Assembly (NCBI GenBank): GCA_964545415.1
Contig: CAZJFP010000020.1
Coordinates: 1 to 20,957, forward strand
Length of the DNA stretch: 20,957 nucleotides
Reading direction: 5' to 3'
Source: CAJBLF01 sp964545415
GTDB taxonomy: Bacteria; Patescibacteriota; Gracilibacteria; Absconditabacterales; Absconditicoccaceae
Positions 8,115 through 17,000 of the stretch are shown here, in pieces; the stretch's first letter is position 1, and every line of letters starts with the position of its first letter. The notes beneath the pieces are model-generated. The model was not told the origin of the DNA. It searched no databases and was given only the letters and a program-made list of their open reading frames with translations. The position numbers were made by a program, and so were the translations under genes.

Positions 8115-9486
8115 ATTGCAAGCCTTCAAAGAAATCCAAGATAAGCTCCCCTGCGTAATCAGGCCAGAGATGGGGATAATAACTGCCGTTGGAATTGTAA
8201 GATTCCGTATATGGACACCATATGACTGGTGCATCTTTGAGACATTTGGTGTAGATAACACAATTACCCTGAGAACCAAATGGTTTAGTTTCATCGCTGC
8301 ATTCGTTTTGTCTGAGCATCTGATCGCGAGCGGTCACTGCGGCAGCGTATGGGCTGAGATTATCATCAGGATTTTGCATCGTGATAGCAGCTACTGGTCC
8401 GTTACATGTATTAATGGTTGTTCCACCACCGACACTTCCGATAGCACGGATAACGCTTCCGCGAGCACACGATAAGCTATTGGTAAACCAAGCGCCAAGC
8501 GAATGTCCGACGACAAAGATCTGATCCATATCGATGCAATAATTTTCTGTGAAATCTTTTACGATTTTGTCGAACAAAGCAAAATCTCTGAGCGCGTATG
8601 ACTTATCTCAACCATTACTCCGATTGCGTGGAGAAGTCTCTTCTGGTAATCCGCTTGGATATACGATGATAGCGTTACCGTTGGAAGCTTCATCTAAATC
8701 ATAATATTCACGGACTTGCGTGTTGGAATTAATACGGCCGTGGAATGCGAGAATAAGTTTGATAGGAGTACTTTGATTGTAGCTAGTTCAGATGTCGGTA
8801 ATATAATTACGAGTAACTCAATTAACCACTGATGACGTAATATTGCTGTTCGGTTGTGTTTTGCTACATCATGGAGATTTTATATCACGAACATTGGTGA
8901 ACGACAACAATCACGCTTTATTGAGCATCAGCTTGTGGATAAGAAACGCCATCTCGCCACGGGTCATATTTCTTGTAGGACTCATCGTATATTTTGAAAA
9001 TATAGTATTGTTATGAACGAAATCGAGGTAGGGCTGATATCGTTTATCACCGGATTTTACTGCATCAACATCCGCATCAAAAGTCTCCAATCACATCTTG
9101 AGCGCTTCAGCAATAACAACATTCTGAGCAGGTTTGAAGGTACCATCAGTATATCATTTGACGATATCATGCTCTTTTGCATAACAGACATAGATTGCAT
9201 ATCGATCATTTGTTACATCAGAAAAACAGTTGGATCAACTGCCGACAGCATCTCATACATCAGCCTTCACGATAATTTTCATAATCTCAGCACGCGTAAT
9301 GTCACGATCAGGACCAAAAGTATTGTCGGCATATCATTGTACTACTCCATGATCATAGAGATATTGGATGCTTTCACGATATTGATGACTAGAGATATCC
9401 TTGGGCGTAAGCGCAAACGTGCTAGTTCCTAGAAAAAAAGAAAATCATAAGCAGAGATACACGACGATACTATGCATACGTTTCAT
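8113..9486 (-). CDS. S-layer-anchored secreted esterase (three SLH domains plus alpha/beta hydrolase)
   Basis: 457 aa with at least nine UGA Gly codons. Signal peptide MKRMHSIVVYLCLGFSFFLG... cut near residue 25. Three SLH domains follow: YLYDHGVVQGYADNTFGPDRDITRAEIMK, CYAKEHDIVKGYTDGTFKP, and the divergent FSKYTMSPTRNMTRGEMAFL (to about residue 195). The catalytic domain (about 215-457) resembles the PHB depolymerase/feruloyl esterase (LpqC-like) family: LILAFHGRINSN (oxyanion region, H249), GHSLGAWF with nucleophile S329, NPDDN with the candidate Asp (374 or 375), and YYPHLWPDY with H439. Several Cys pairs suggest disulfides. I infer an enzyme held on the S-layer or cell-wall polymer that cleaves an ester outside the cell; the substrate is unknown. 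The standard code breaks it into useless fragments. It lies 23 nt after the pseudopilin gene and is probably co-transcribed. Confidence 0.92.
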
Positions 9487-9509
9487 CACAAAAGAGAAAA
9501 GGATAAAAG

Positions 9510-10619
9510 TTAGAAAATTACGGTAAAATCACCACCGACAGTTCATTGGACGGTTGGTTTTTTCAATAGAATCTGAACATCATATTCACCTACACGGCCA
9601 TTACCTTGGATAGTATAGAATCTATCTGCGATTTCTTGAGGAAAATGGAATTGATATTCGAGATAAGGATATACTGCACCGGTTAGTGTACGGAAAAGAT
9701 TAGTAGCGCCAAACGAAATGCGAAGTCCAGAAAAATTAGTATTGTCAGAAAGTATTTGTGCAAAAGTTTTAGTTTCTATGTCATTTGCCTGAACAGAAAC
9801 AACATTGTGTTGTGATAGATTCGCACCATTGAGTACAGGAGAAAATGAATTAGCAAAAGTTATATTACCCGTAGCATTGATGATAGATTCTCTGATAGCG
9901 TTATCTTTATATGTATCCACCTGCATACCACTGTAATAGAAGACGGATATCGTAGGAAATATTTTGAAACTATTGCCATTATAGAGTCATTCCATAGACC
10001 GTGAAACAACATCATCATCATAAATATTATCACCATCAGGATCACAATCACCGACATAACTATCGCACAGCTTTCCTGGAGTCTCTCCAAACAAATCATG
10101 GATCTTGGGGGGTAATCTCAATATTCCAGTGATAGTATTGGCAGCGAAATATACAGGAGGCGTAGTTCATATGCTATAATACGATCAAGTATCCGTAGTA
10201 GCGTCATATCAAAGAATGAATGTCTCCAAATATTCATATCAAAGTTGATTATAATCAAGACTATCGGAAGCAGCAAGCATAGGATCTACATTTCCCATAC
10301 CCGCAGAAGGGATAGACGTAGTCCTAGAGGAGATATTTCGGACATATCATTGATTGATTCCAGAAAGGATCTCAGGAGAAGTATCACTAAGAGGACCATA
10401 AGATTCCACACCAAGAAAACCTCCTGATCCCTGAAATCACGGAGATTTATATCTCAACGCAAGTTCAGCTCTCTCCACAGCTGAGACTGCTCCGTAATAC
10501 GCTTTATGATAATTTTGTACCGTTCATAGATTTTGCATAAACGGAAAAAAAACAGAATAGACACTCGCTAATATTCCTATGGCAACGACTAAAAGAACTA
10601 ATGTAAAGACCAAAAACAT
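9510..10619 (-). CDS. PilX/pseudopilin-like membrane-anchored protein
   Basis: 369 aa. The protein opens directly with a 25-residue hydrophobic segment (MFLVFTLVLLVVAIGILASV...) followed by a helix AYYGAVSAVERAELALRYKS, the arrangement of PilX-like minor pilins and type II secretion pseudopilins, where A...AE.A motifs follow the N-terminal helix. The rest is a large beta-rich extracellular domain with Gly/Ser/Tyr-rich stretches. DPDGDNIYDDD near residue 200 looks like a calcium-binding loop between two cysteines. The C-terminus ends GTVGGDFTVIF. Many Gly are UGA. No canonical G|F..E cleavage motif is visible upstream of the hydrophobic segment, so it may be unprocessed. The start is the only in-frame ATG; the heptamer array begins 10 nt before it. 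Function probably linked to type IV pili or secretion; moderately sure. Confidence 0.78.
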
Positions 10620-10628
10620 AAATGTGTC

Positions 10629-10773
10629 TGATGAATGATGAATGATGAATGATTAATGATTAATGATGAATGATTAATGATGTGGGATTTGTTATGATGA
10701 TACACTATTGTTTATTTACAATAGATCATTCCAGCAATACCACCATTATTCATTTTTCATTATTAATTATCAA
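10629..10773. repeat. Heptamer-arm intergenic element, copy A
   Basis: Left arm 10629-10677: seven exact 7-bp units of TGATGAA or TGATTAA. Core: CTATTGT (10705-10711) and ACAATAG (10718-10724), a perfect 7-bp stem. Right arm 10746-10773: TTATTCA, TTTTTCA, TTATTAA, TTATCAA. It fills the gap between the minus-strand zinc-ribbon gene and the pseudopilin gene. Confidence 0.8.
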
Positions 10774-10780
10774 TTAGTTT

Positions 10781-11248
10781 TTATACGTCTATATTCGGTG
10801 CTCAACAGATATTGCAGTATGCAAAGGAATGTGCATAGCTATTTCAGCATTCTTTGCATTTTACCTTGAGTCTTTCGCCACAAGCAATGCAGCAGATATA
10901 TTCTTTGGGATTGAGTGTGTGACAATTGTAGCAAGGAACAAGATTGGATGCACATGCCTCTCTCCGAGGAATCCTATCTCTCTTATAGGAAAGTGGTCTA
11001 ACAAGAAAATAGAGGGGTAAACCAATCAAGGGTGTCAAAAAAGTGACCATAACGATACTGATTACTTGGAGACTGAAACTATTGGTTCTGTTGATGATAT
11101 CCTTGGTGGTCCAGATGATAGCAACGACCCGCAAAAAGATAAGAAATACCGCAACGATATTTATCCGAAGGGCAACACCCTCTGATCCAAAAAGCGAAGC
11201 AAGACTCCATGTGGATTTATCAAGCACGACACCTACTCAAGTACCCAT
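10781..11248 (-). CDS. Two-TM protein with C-terminal double zinc ribbon
   Basis: 155 aa. The ATG at 11248 is chosen because the in-frame UGA shortly after it (MGTGVGV) hides it from a standard-code search, which starts at GTG 11227. Residues 29-47 (INIVAVFLIFLRVVAIIW) and 60-83 (LQVISIVMVTFLTPLIGLPLYF) are membrane segments. A basic loop (RPLSYKRDRIPRRE) leads to two zinc ribbons: CYNC (106-109) with CCIAC (119-123), then CKEC and CNIC near the end. The zinc ribbons probably face the cytoplasm. Such membrane plus zinc-ribbon proteins are common in CPR genomes, but I know of no assigned function. Between two heptamer elements. Confidence 0.82.
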
Positions 11249-11255
11249 AAATTTT

Positions 11256-11376
11256 AATTAAGAATTAAAAATTAAGAATGTAGAATGAATGTTTTGTATT
11301 CTTATCGACTACGGTAATTACAATAGTTTATATAAACCGATTCCAATATTATTCATCTTTCACTATTCATTATTCA
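11256..11376. repeat. Heptamer-arm intergenic element, copy B
   Basis: Left arm 11256-11290: AATTAAG, AATTAAA, AATTAAG, AATGTAG, AATGAAT. Core: ACTACGGT (11308-11315) and ACAATAGT (11320-11327), pairing with a 2-nt interior mismatch. Right arm 11349-11376: TTATTCA, TCTTTCA, CTATTCA, TTATTCA. It lies between the RelA/SpoT gene and the zinc-ribbon gene. Confidence 0.78.
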
Positions 11377-11380
11377 TTAG

Positions 11381-13597
11381 TTAAGAGATCTTTTTCTTCA
11401 TTACCTTTAGGGAATCATCATATTTTTTCAAGCTATTCAAGAGGAATGCTATCTTGCCTGGATTAGCAAATTCAGTTTCAAAGCTGAATAGACTCATATT
11501 TTCCTGGAGATTCTTCATCGTGACATTGAGTACAGGGATATGGAGATCATTGAATATCCTCATCATGCCGATAATATTTCATTGTTTGCTAGAGACTTTG
11601 AGTTCTATTCGGATTCTATATACATTTTCCGACTCTCATGCCCGATGTGCTTCCAGAAGCTTATCAAAAGATATTGTCTTGATTCCTCTGCATCATACTG
11701 AATGGATTCTGATACCATCCCTGCCCGTCTTTGCAATAATCTTATCACCAGGATGCGGCTTGCATTCATGACAAAAATAATAATTGATCAACTCATCACC
11801 ATCGACAATAACTGCCAAGGTTTCCTTAAAATCTTTCAAATCTTTTTCAACAGGCCTAGGACCAGAATATTCAACAACCTTTTGTGCAGCAAACTCCTTA
11901 GGATAGACAGATTTGATAAGTTGACCATACGTCTCTTTCTTGTCCAATATTGCAAACATTTTTTTTTCCATTTCTTCCTTGGAATATTTTTTGCTAATCT
12001 GATCTCCCGTAGAATGAAACAATGGCAATCAGAAAAGTTTGAGATGCTTATTGAGTTCATGCAATGCTTGGGTAATCAACTGATCTTTTTGTTCGTTCTT
12101 GAGATATTTGGTAAGGTTGTTCCTTGCTCCGGAAGTATGGAGAAATTCCAATCGATGTTTGTTGGCGGCATATCTATTTTTGAACGTATTGATTTTGATG
12201 ACATCTCAGGTTTCTGGCACATAACTGATAGGTTTGATCTCTCCGTTGACGATGGCATTTTTGAATGAAAGTCCAATATCGCTATGTACAGCAAAAGCGA
12301 AATCCAACACTGTACTTCCAATAGGCAATTCGATAACATCTCCTTGCGGAGTATAGAGAAAAATGCGCTTTTCCAAGATTTCGATATTGAGCTCTTTTTT
12401 GAATTGTTCCTTATCATCCAGAGATTTATAATTGTTGACGATATCCTGAAGTTTTTTGATCCATTCGCTTTGTTGTTCTGAAACTTTTACCGGAGCATTG
12501 TGCTCCATATAGGCAAAATGCGCTGCTACTCAAAACTCTGCTACATCATCCATTTCATGGGTCCTAATCTGGATTTCTGTAGGGAAACGGAACATCCCCA
12601 ACACCGTAGTGTGTATACTCTGATACCCATTAAATTTTGGCACAGCGATATAATCCTTGATCTTCTTGATGAGTGGCGTGTAATGCTTGTGAATGATTCA
12701 AAGCACCATATAACAATCGCTTACGGTATTGGTAACAACCCTATAAGCAAGCAAATCCATCACATTGCTAATCTCTGTGGTCTTATATCTGTTTTGAAGT
12801 TTTTCAAACACTCTATAAGGACTTTTGATCCTTCCTTTGACGTCAAAATTTTCTATACCTTCCTCCTTGAGAAGATTAGTCAACGTCTTGATACCTCTTT
12901 CTGTGTATTTTTCTCCTTCGCCAAAATATTTTTTTAGATAGTCAAAAATATTCGTAAAAGATTCTTCATCCAACGCCTTGAACGATCCATTTTCAAGATA
13001 AAGCTGATAATGGTAAAGTCACAATCTCTTGGCGATAGGAACATAGATTTTCATGGTTTCCTGAGCTATTTTTTGTCTCTTTGATGGGTTTGGATGATAA
13101 CACAACGTCTGGATATTGTGGATACGATCAGCAAGCTTTACAAAAATTACCCTCAAGTCACGAGCCATAGCAAGAAACGTTTTTTTGAGCGTTTCCAGAT
13201 GTCTATCCTCTCATTTATATTTGATCTTTGAAACCTTGACCATTCATTCGCAAAGCTGACCGACTTCTTCGCCGAATTCTTTTTCAATCTCTTTTTGGGT
13301 TACATTACAGTCCTCTATCACATCATGCAAAAGACAAGTCTGGATAGTCTCTAGATCGGGTTTCATATGCATCAGAAATTTTGTAGCTCTCAAGGGATGG
13401 ATGATATATGGCTCTCCAGAAAGTCTTTTTTGATCCTTATGTTTATCAGCAGCATATTCATATGCTTTGTAAATAAGGGGGATTTGTTCCTCAGGAAGAT
13501 ATTTTTTTGCTCTTTGGATAATCTTATCAAGAATCACTTGAGGATCTTTGGTCAATACTTCATAGTTAAAGAATTTTTCCAGTATCTTGATATCCAT
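11381..13597 (-). CDS. rel: RelA/SpoT-type (p)ppGpp synthetase/hydrolase
   Basis: 738 aa, full length for a bifunctional RSH enzyme. HD hydrolase domain: YIIHPLRAT (H67), LLHDVIED (H91, D92), later KLADRIHN. Synthetase domain about 240-362: KGRIKSPYRVFEKL, DLLAYRVV, IKDYIAVPKFNGYQSIHTTV, EIQIRTHEMDDVAEFGVAAH. TGS domain about 405-470: EKRIFLYTPQGDVIELPIGS and AFAVHSDIG. C-terminal ACT region (about 630-735) begins IHSVGCRGIK. The hydrolase and synthetase motifs both look intact, so it should make and degrade (p)ppGpp in the stringent response. UGA encodes Gly in several motifs, such as YMVLGIIH and KRLGLYHY. The standard code splits it into five fragments. ATG 13597 is preferred; GTG 13609 is four codons upstream. 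A heptamer array forms its leader. Confidence 0.95.
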
Positions 13598-13624
13598 ACA
13601 CGAAAACACAATGGTAAATAGATA

Positions 13625-13659
13625 AACTTTGAACTTTAGGCTTTAAACTTTAGGCTACA
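13625..13659. repeat. Heptamer array, ACTTTAA/GGCTTTA type
   Basis: Five 7-bp units: AACTTTG, AACTTTA, GGCTTTA, AACTTTA, GGCTACA. It lies between the prepilin stop and the rel start, both on the minus strand. The same unit type precedes the 3128 gene. Confidence 0.72.
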
Positions 13660-13661
13660 TT

Positions 13662-14354
13662 TTATTTTCATTTGAAGTTAGTCAATACGCCGCATAATTT
13701 CACTTCTCACGTACCATCTCAGACATATACAACCTTACTACAAAAACGGAACTCTTTTGCTCTACCATTTCCGCAATCAGGTCAAAACGATCCAGTGCAA
13801 ACAATACCACTTCATCAGAGGACGTCGACATCTTTGAGATACAATCACAATCATTCTATGATCCTGAAATATCTTCCTTCGCTTGCAAGAGGCAATTGCC
13901 CTATACACGCATCCCGATAGCCACTCTGCTGACACAATGTATAGATATAATCAGCACTATCTACACCATTATTGAGATCAAAAGGAGGGAACGACCCTGT
14001 CAAAGCGAAATATTCCTGTCATCATGAAGCCAGACGCTGAAGCACATAAGCACCGCTAGAAATTCGAGTATCATCATTGCATCTCTCTGCTCATTCATCC
14101 GTCAACGGATCGCTTTTGAGCCGACATTGATCTTTTACTCATGCCCATCTTGTCCGATTAGTATCCCTGATTTGGTAAACAGCTTCCATACCCTCTCTAG
14201 CAAGATTCAGCGCAATAACCTTCTGTCTGGTTTTTTGGACATATTTCATCCCATTGGTAAGGACGACAACCACAGAAAGCAGACCTACGGAGATAATTAC
14301 TATGATAAGGAGTATCTCTCGGATAGTGAATCATCTTCTGGTTGAAAATCTCAT
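13662..14354 (-). CDS. Type IV prepilin-like protein
   Basis: 230 aa. The N-terminus is a textbook type III prepilin signal: MRFSTRRG|FTIREILLIIVIISVGLL, with a basic leader of eight residues, Phe at +1 and Glu at +5. The cleavage-site Gly8 is encoded by UGA. The hydrophobic helix runs to about residue 35, then YVQKTRQKVIALNLAREGMEAVYQIRDTNR, which continues the pilin helix, and a Cys-containing globular domain (CRLKSD, CNDDTR, CQQSGYRDACIGQ, CTGSFGPDCGNG) that ends LCGVLTNFKGK. It should be processed by a prepilin peptidase and assembled into a pilus or pseudopilus; neither peptidase nor assembly ATPase is in the window. The ATG at 14354 places the leader correctly. First gene of the minus block, divergent from 14489. 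Confidence 0.9.
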
Positions 14355-14488
14355 CAATATGGATACAAATAAAATTGTAGTAATAGAGTGTATTCATCAC
14401 AAATGCTTTTTCAACAAAAAACTAAAACATCACAGAGAGAAACATATCCATTCTGAATTCTGAATTTTACATTCTGCATTCAATTACC
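14355..14488. other. Divergent intergenic region
   Basis: 134 bp between the prepilin (-) and the membrane protein (+). It holds a heptamer array at 14450-14484 and an A-rich stretch. I see no convincing -35/-10 pair in either direction. Confidence 0.5.
14450..14484 (+). repeat. Heptamer array, ATTCTGA type
   Basis: Five 7-bp units: ATTCTGA, ATTCTGA, ATTTTAC, ATTCTGC, ATTCAAT. It ends 4 nt before the ATG at 14489. Confidence 0.72.
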
Positions 14489-15070
14489 ATGACCGAAAAT
14501 CTCATAACATACGGGATAATAATCCTCGTGGGAATATTGGCGATATTTTCGTTCACCATAGGGATCGACAAAATGATCAAAATCATATTGGGAAACTATA
14601 TTTTGAACAGCATCTGTCTTGCTGCATCACAATCCATTGATCTACGAGCCAAAGCACTGAGAGAGACACCAGAACTGACCACACTATGATTCAACAATCT
14701 AAAATTTGCAAATTTTCTAAACAACGGAAGCATGACTATCATACTGATTGTTTACCTCATTCTTCTGGTTATGATCTATAGAACTTCCAAAATCAGAATA
14801 TCGCTCCCTGACGATGAAGCAATCAAAAAAATGCTGCAATTGATTTTTGTCCCACTGACAATACTCAGTATAGTACTCACATTACAGATTGTATTGTTGT
14901 GAATGAATGGCATCAACATCACAGCGATAGGAAGTATAGCGACTACCGTAGCCAACAACGCCTATATGTTCAAATTCGTCAGCCTCACACCGGTACGGAT
15001 ATTGCTCCATGGTATTGTGACCATCATCATCACCTCAGAATTCAAAGTAAGAGTACAGACAGATCTCTAA
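14489..15070 (+). CDS. Multi-pass membrane protein of unknown function
   Basis: 193 aa. Four or five hydrophobic segments are visible: about 8-25 (YGIIILVGILAIFSFTIG), 77-95 (MTIILIVYLILLVMIY), 113-137 (LIFVPLTILSIVLTLQIVLLG) and a shorter pair near 142-186 (INITAIGSIATTVANNAYMF; RILLHGIVTIIITS). Loops contain DKMIKIILGNY and an acidic/basic LPDDEAIKKML. Two glycines are UGA (residues 67 and 137). No signature of a transporter or enzyme is recognised. It follows a heptamer leader and is followed by heptamer element C and the tsaC gene in the same direction. It may be envelope related, as are several neighbours, but that is only context. Confidence 0.78.
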
Positions 15071-15085
15071 AAAAACTAATGAGCA

Positions 15086-15201
15086 ATTGAAAATTAAGAA
15101 TGAATAATGTATGACTCGCGATATTATACCCTATAGCAATTTACAATAGGTCATAACATCACAAATACGAAAATCATTCATCTTTCATCATTCATCATTC
15201 A
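15086..15201. repeat. Heptamer-arm intergenic element, copy C
   Basis: Left arm 15086-15113: ATTGAAA, ATTAAGA, ATGAATA, ATGTATG. Core: CCTATAGC (15130-15137) with ACAATAGG (15143-15150). Right arm 15174-15201: TCATTCA, TCTTTCA, TCATTCA, TCATTCA. The last unit abuts the tsaC start region. Confidence 0.78.
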
Positions 15202-15204
15202 TGT

Positions 15205-15732
15205 ATGGAAACAATTACATTAAAAGATTTTCTCGCTAATATGGATGTTTACGCACAAGAAGCGGAAGCAGGCAAGATCTTCGTCTACCCCACAGATACC
15301 ATCTACGGCATCTGAGCAATCTATATACCGGAAAACCTAGAAAAGATTTTCAGCATCAAAAAAAGAGACACAAAAAAACTCTTCTCTATCATCGCACCAT
15401 CTTTTGAACGGATACAGAAACAATACCCACAAACGGATATCGAAAAAATGAAAGAATATCTGAACACCTATCACGGCATAACCTATATTTTCGATTATGC
15501 TCAACCCGGCGTAAGGATTATCAAACATCCGTTCCAGCAATTCGTAGAAAAATTAGGAAAGCCGTTCATCACCACCTCCTGCAACATCAGCGGAGAACCG
15601 GTAGTGATAGATACACAAAACATCCCGCAGGAAATAGCAGATCATGTTGATTATATCATCGATGGAGGGATCGGATGAGGAAAAGCGTCAGTTCTGATAG
15701 ATTTTGTAAGTAATAAAGTTATAGAGAGATAA
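15205..15732 (+). CDS. tsaC: Threonylcarbamoyl-AMP synthase (TsaC/YrdC/Sua5 family)
   Basis: 175 aa, the short single-domain form. Motif YPTDTIYGIG (28-37), with Gly37 encoded by UGA, is the family signature; SIKKRDTKK supplies the conserved K.R pair and TTSCNISGEP the S.N motif that bind ATP and bicarbonate/threonine products. A second cluster of Gly near the C-terminus (DGGIGGGKASVLIDF) matches the family ending, again with a UGA. The enzyme makes L-threonylcarbamoyl-AMP for the universal t6A37 modification of ANN-decoding tRNAs. Two ATGs overlap at 15201 and 15205; only 15205 is in frame. Heptamer arm directly precedes the start. Confidence 0.93.
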
Positions 15733-15760
15733 ATGCTCAGCCTACGGCTTCGCAAATGCA

Positions 15761-15873
15761 TAATTGATAATTAAGAATTAATAATGTATGATTTATCTTA
15801 TAAGACTATCGTGCAGAACAATAGTCCATTCGAGCAAATCCAACATTTTTCATTATTCATTTTTCATTATTCA
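15761..15873. repeat. Heptamer-arm intergenic element, copy D
   Basis: Left arm 15761-15788: TAATTGA, TAATTAA, GAATTAA, TAATGTA. Core: GACTATCGT (15804-15812) and ACAATAGTC (15818-15826), a 9-bp stem with one mismatch. Right arm 15846-15873: TTTTTCA, TTATTCA, TTTTTCA, TTATTCA. It ends 8 nt before the ATG at 15882. Confidence 0.8.
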
Positions 15874-15881
15874 TCAAATTT

Positions 15882-16520
15882 ATGACTAAACTCTTCTACA
15901 AAACTATAACACAACATTACGAATTTGAAATCCCGAAGATCAAATGATCAAGATTCATCGGAAATGTTTTTCATGTAGAGAGCAAGGAAGAGGCGGAAAA
16001 ATATCTGAAAGAGATCCAAGAGAAATATCGCGATGCTACGCATAATTGCTACGCCTACAGATATGGTGCACAAGTGAATTACAATCTCTTCGGCGAATTG
16101 GAAATCACGCCGGAATATCTGAAACAGAGTGATGAAGGCGAACCGACGAACACCGCAGGCAAACCTATCCTCGCACAGATCCAAGGACATACCATCCACA
16201 ATGTATTGGTTGTCGTTACGAGATATTTTGGATGAACATTATTGGGAGTCGGATGACTCATCCAGGCCTATGGCGATTGTGCAAAAGAGACGATCAGCCA
16301 TGCAACAATAGTTGAGACGGAAATAATGAAACAGGTGAAATTCAGCTATGATTTCGATCTTGTCCCCATCGTCAGAAATATCGTGAATAAGTATACTGCG
16401 AAGATAGTAGAAGAGAAATATGATCAAGAGGTTGAATGTGAAATAGCAATCAATAGCGGATATTTGGAAAGTTTCAAAAAAGAGCTCTTTGAGAATTCAA
16501 AAGGTCAAATAAAAATATAA
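15882..16520 (+). CDS. yigZ: YigZ/IMPACT family protein (UPF0029)
   Basis: 212 aa, the usual length. N-terminal UPF0029 domain: GSRFIGNVFHVESKEEAEKY, ATHNCYAYR, DEGEPTNTAGKPIL, then VVVTRYFGGTLLGVGGLIQAYGDCAKE, a nearly exact match to the family signature. Three glycines there are UGA (Gly22 and those in YFGG and VGG). The C-terminal domain (about 140-212) has the ferredoxin-like ISYD/VPIVRN pattern typical of the second domain. The family is related to eukaryotic IMPACT, which regulates translation through GCN2; the bacterial role is unknown, possibly RNA or ribosome related. It follows tsaC across heptamer element D. Confidence 0.93.
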
Positions 16521-16576
16521 AAAAACAAGGTATAAGCCAACAAAACACGACCATGTCGTTTTCTCTTCCAATTGTG

Positions 16577-16604
16577 TTGACTTTTACTTACTATTTGTTA
16601 TAAT
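16577..16604 (+). promoter_or_regulatory. Strong sigma70-type promoter
   Basis: TTGACT (16577-16582), 16-bp spacer, TATAAT (16599-16604). Expected transcription start is near 16611, at the base of the first hairpin of the RNA candidate. Confidence 0.82.
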
Positions 16605-16610
16605 ACTCAT

Positions 16611-16902
16611 TGTCAAGATAAGAAAAGAATTGGTCTTGACCCTGATGAAAATTTCTTCTGCGCTGTTGTTTGAATAAGCACAAGGTTAGTCCGGTGCAAT
16701 ATGCAAACAAACGGGCGGTCACCCTACCATATGGGTCCGTTGGTTTGTTAGCGTATTGTCACGGTCGATCTTGTGCTTTTTGGTACTCGAAATTATCGAT
16801 CCAACGTGTAGAGAGATGTATCTGCGACGGACTGCAAGAGTCTCTGTACACTATAAAAACCACTACCCTTAATAGACCAACGGATATCCTACATATCCGT
16901 TA
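16611..16902 (+). ncRNA. Candidate structured non-coding RNA, family not recognised
   Basis: Starts just after a consensus promoter. First hairpin: GTCAAGA/TCTTGAC (16612-16618 with 16634-16640). Then a long rod-like hairpin: GCACAAG/CTTGTGC (16678-16684 with 16770-16776), CAATATGC/GCGTATTG, AACAAAC/GTTTGTT and ACCC/GGGT at the tip, followed by TTTTT (16777-16781). A second terminator lies at 16879-16901. TTGGTCT (16630-16636) can pair with AGACCAA (16874-16880), which would close the whole 250-nt domain and compete with the first hairpin. The product could therefore be about 170 nt or about 290 nt. I looked for the conserved cores of RNase P RNA, tmRNA, SRP RNA and tRNA and did not find them; AGTCCGG at 16688-16694 recalls RNase P, but the matching 3' part is absent. 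A 6S-like RNA is possible on shape alone. Confidence 0.6.
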
Positions 16903-16906
16903 TTTT
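16879..16906 (+). terminator. Rho-independent terminator
   Basis: Perfect 9-bp stem AACGGATAT/ATATCCGTT (16879-16887 with 16893-16901), loop CCTAC, then ATTTT. Confidence 0.75.
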
Positions 16907-17000
16907 CGCAAAACAAAAAACACGACAAAAACACAAGCATAAAACAAAAAAAACTCCAGATGGAACGAGGAAAATCTTTTTATCGATTATCACCACACAC

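Larger units (their letters stand above)
16521..17000 (+). other. 480-bp gene-free region holding a likely structured RNA
   Basis: No convincing coding frame: the one ORF here (from 16670) has no family features and runs through the hairpins. The region contains a strong promoter, a long hairpin, and a terminator (listed separately), followed by an A-rich stretch and the leader of the 17001 gene. Confidence 0.6.

Noticed and set aside
8113..8577. Separate short esterase gene starting at TTG 8577
   Set aside because: The UGA at 8608-8610 is Gly; the frame continues upstream to the SLH domains and signal peptide.
9533..9562. Terminator-like sequence ACCGAC...GGACGGTTGGTTTTTT on the plus strand
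   Set aside because: It lies within the 3' end of the minus-strand pseudopilin gene, the stem has mismatches, and no plus-strand gene ends there.
10629..10677. CRISPR-like tandem repeat
   Set aside because: Units are 7 bp without spacers and there are no cas genes; it is a simple heptamer array.
11702..12268. 188-codon plus-strand ORF inside rel
   Set aside because: Antisense shadow of a clearly conserved RelA/SpoT gene; Phe/Ile-rich without motifs.
16678..16776. tRNA-like 7-bp acceptor stem GCACAAG/CTTGTGC
   Set aside because: The interior lacks a T-arm with TTCGA, an anticodon arm and the CCA end; it folds as one long hairpin.
16670..16942. ORF of 90 codons inside the structured region
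   Set aside because: No family features, runs through all hairpins, and lies downstream of the RNA promoter; it is a chance open frame.
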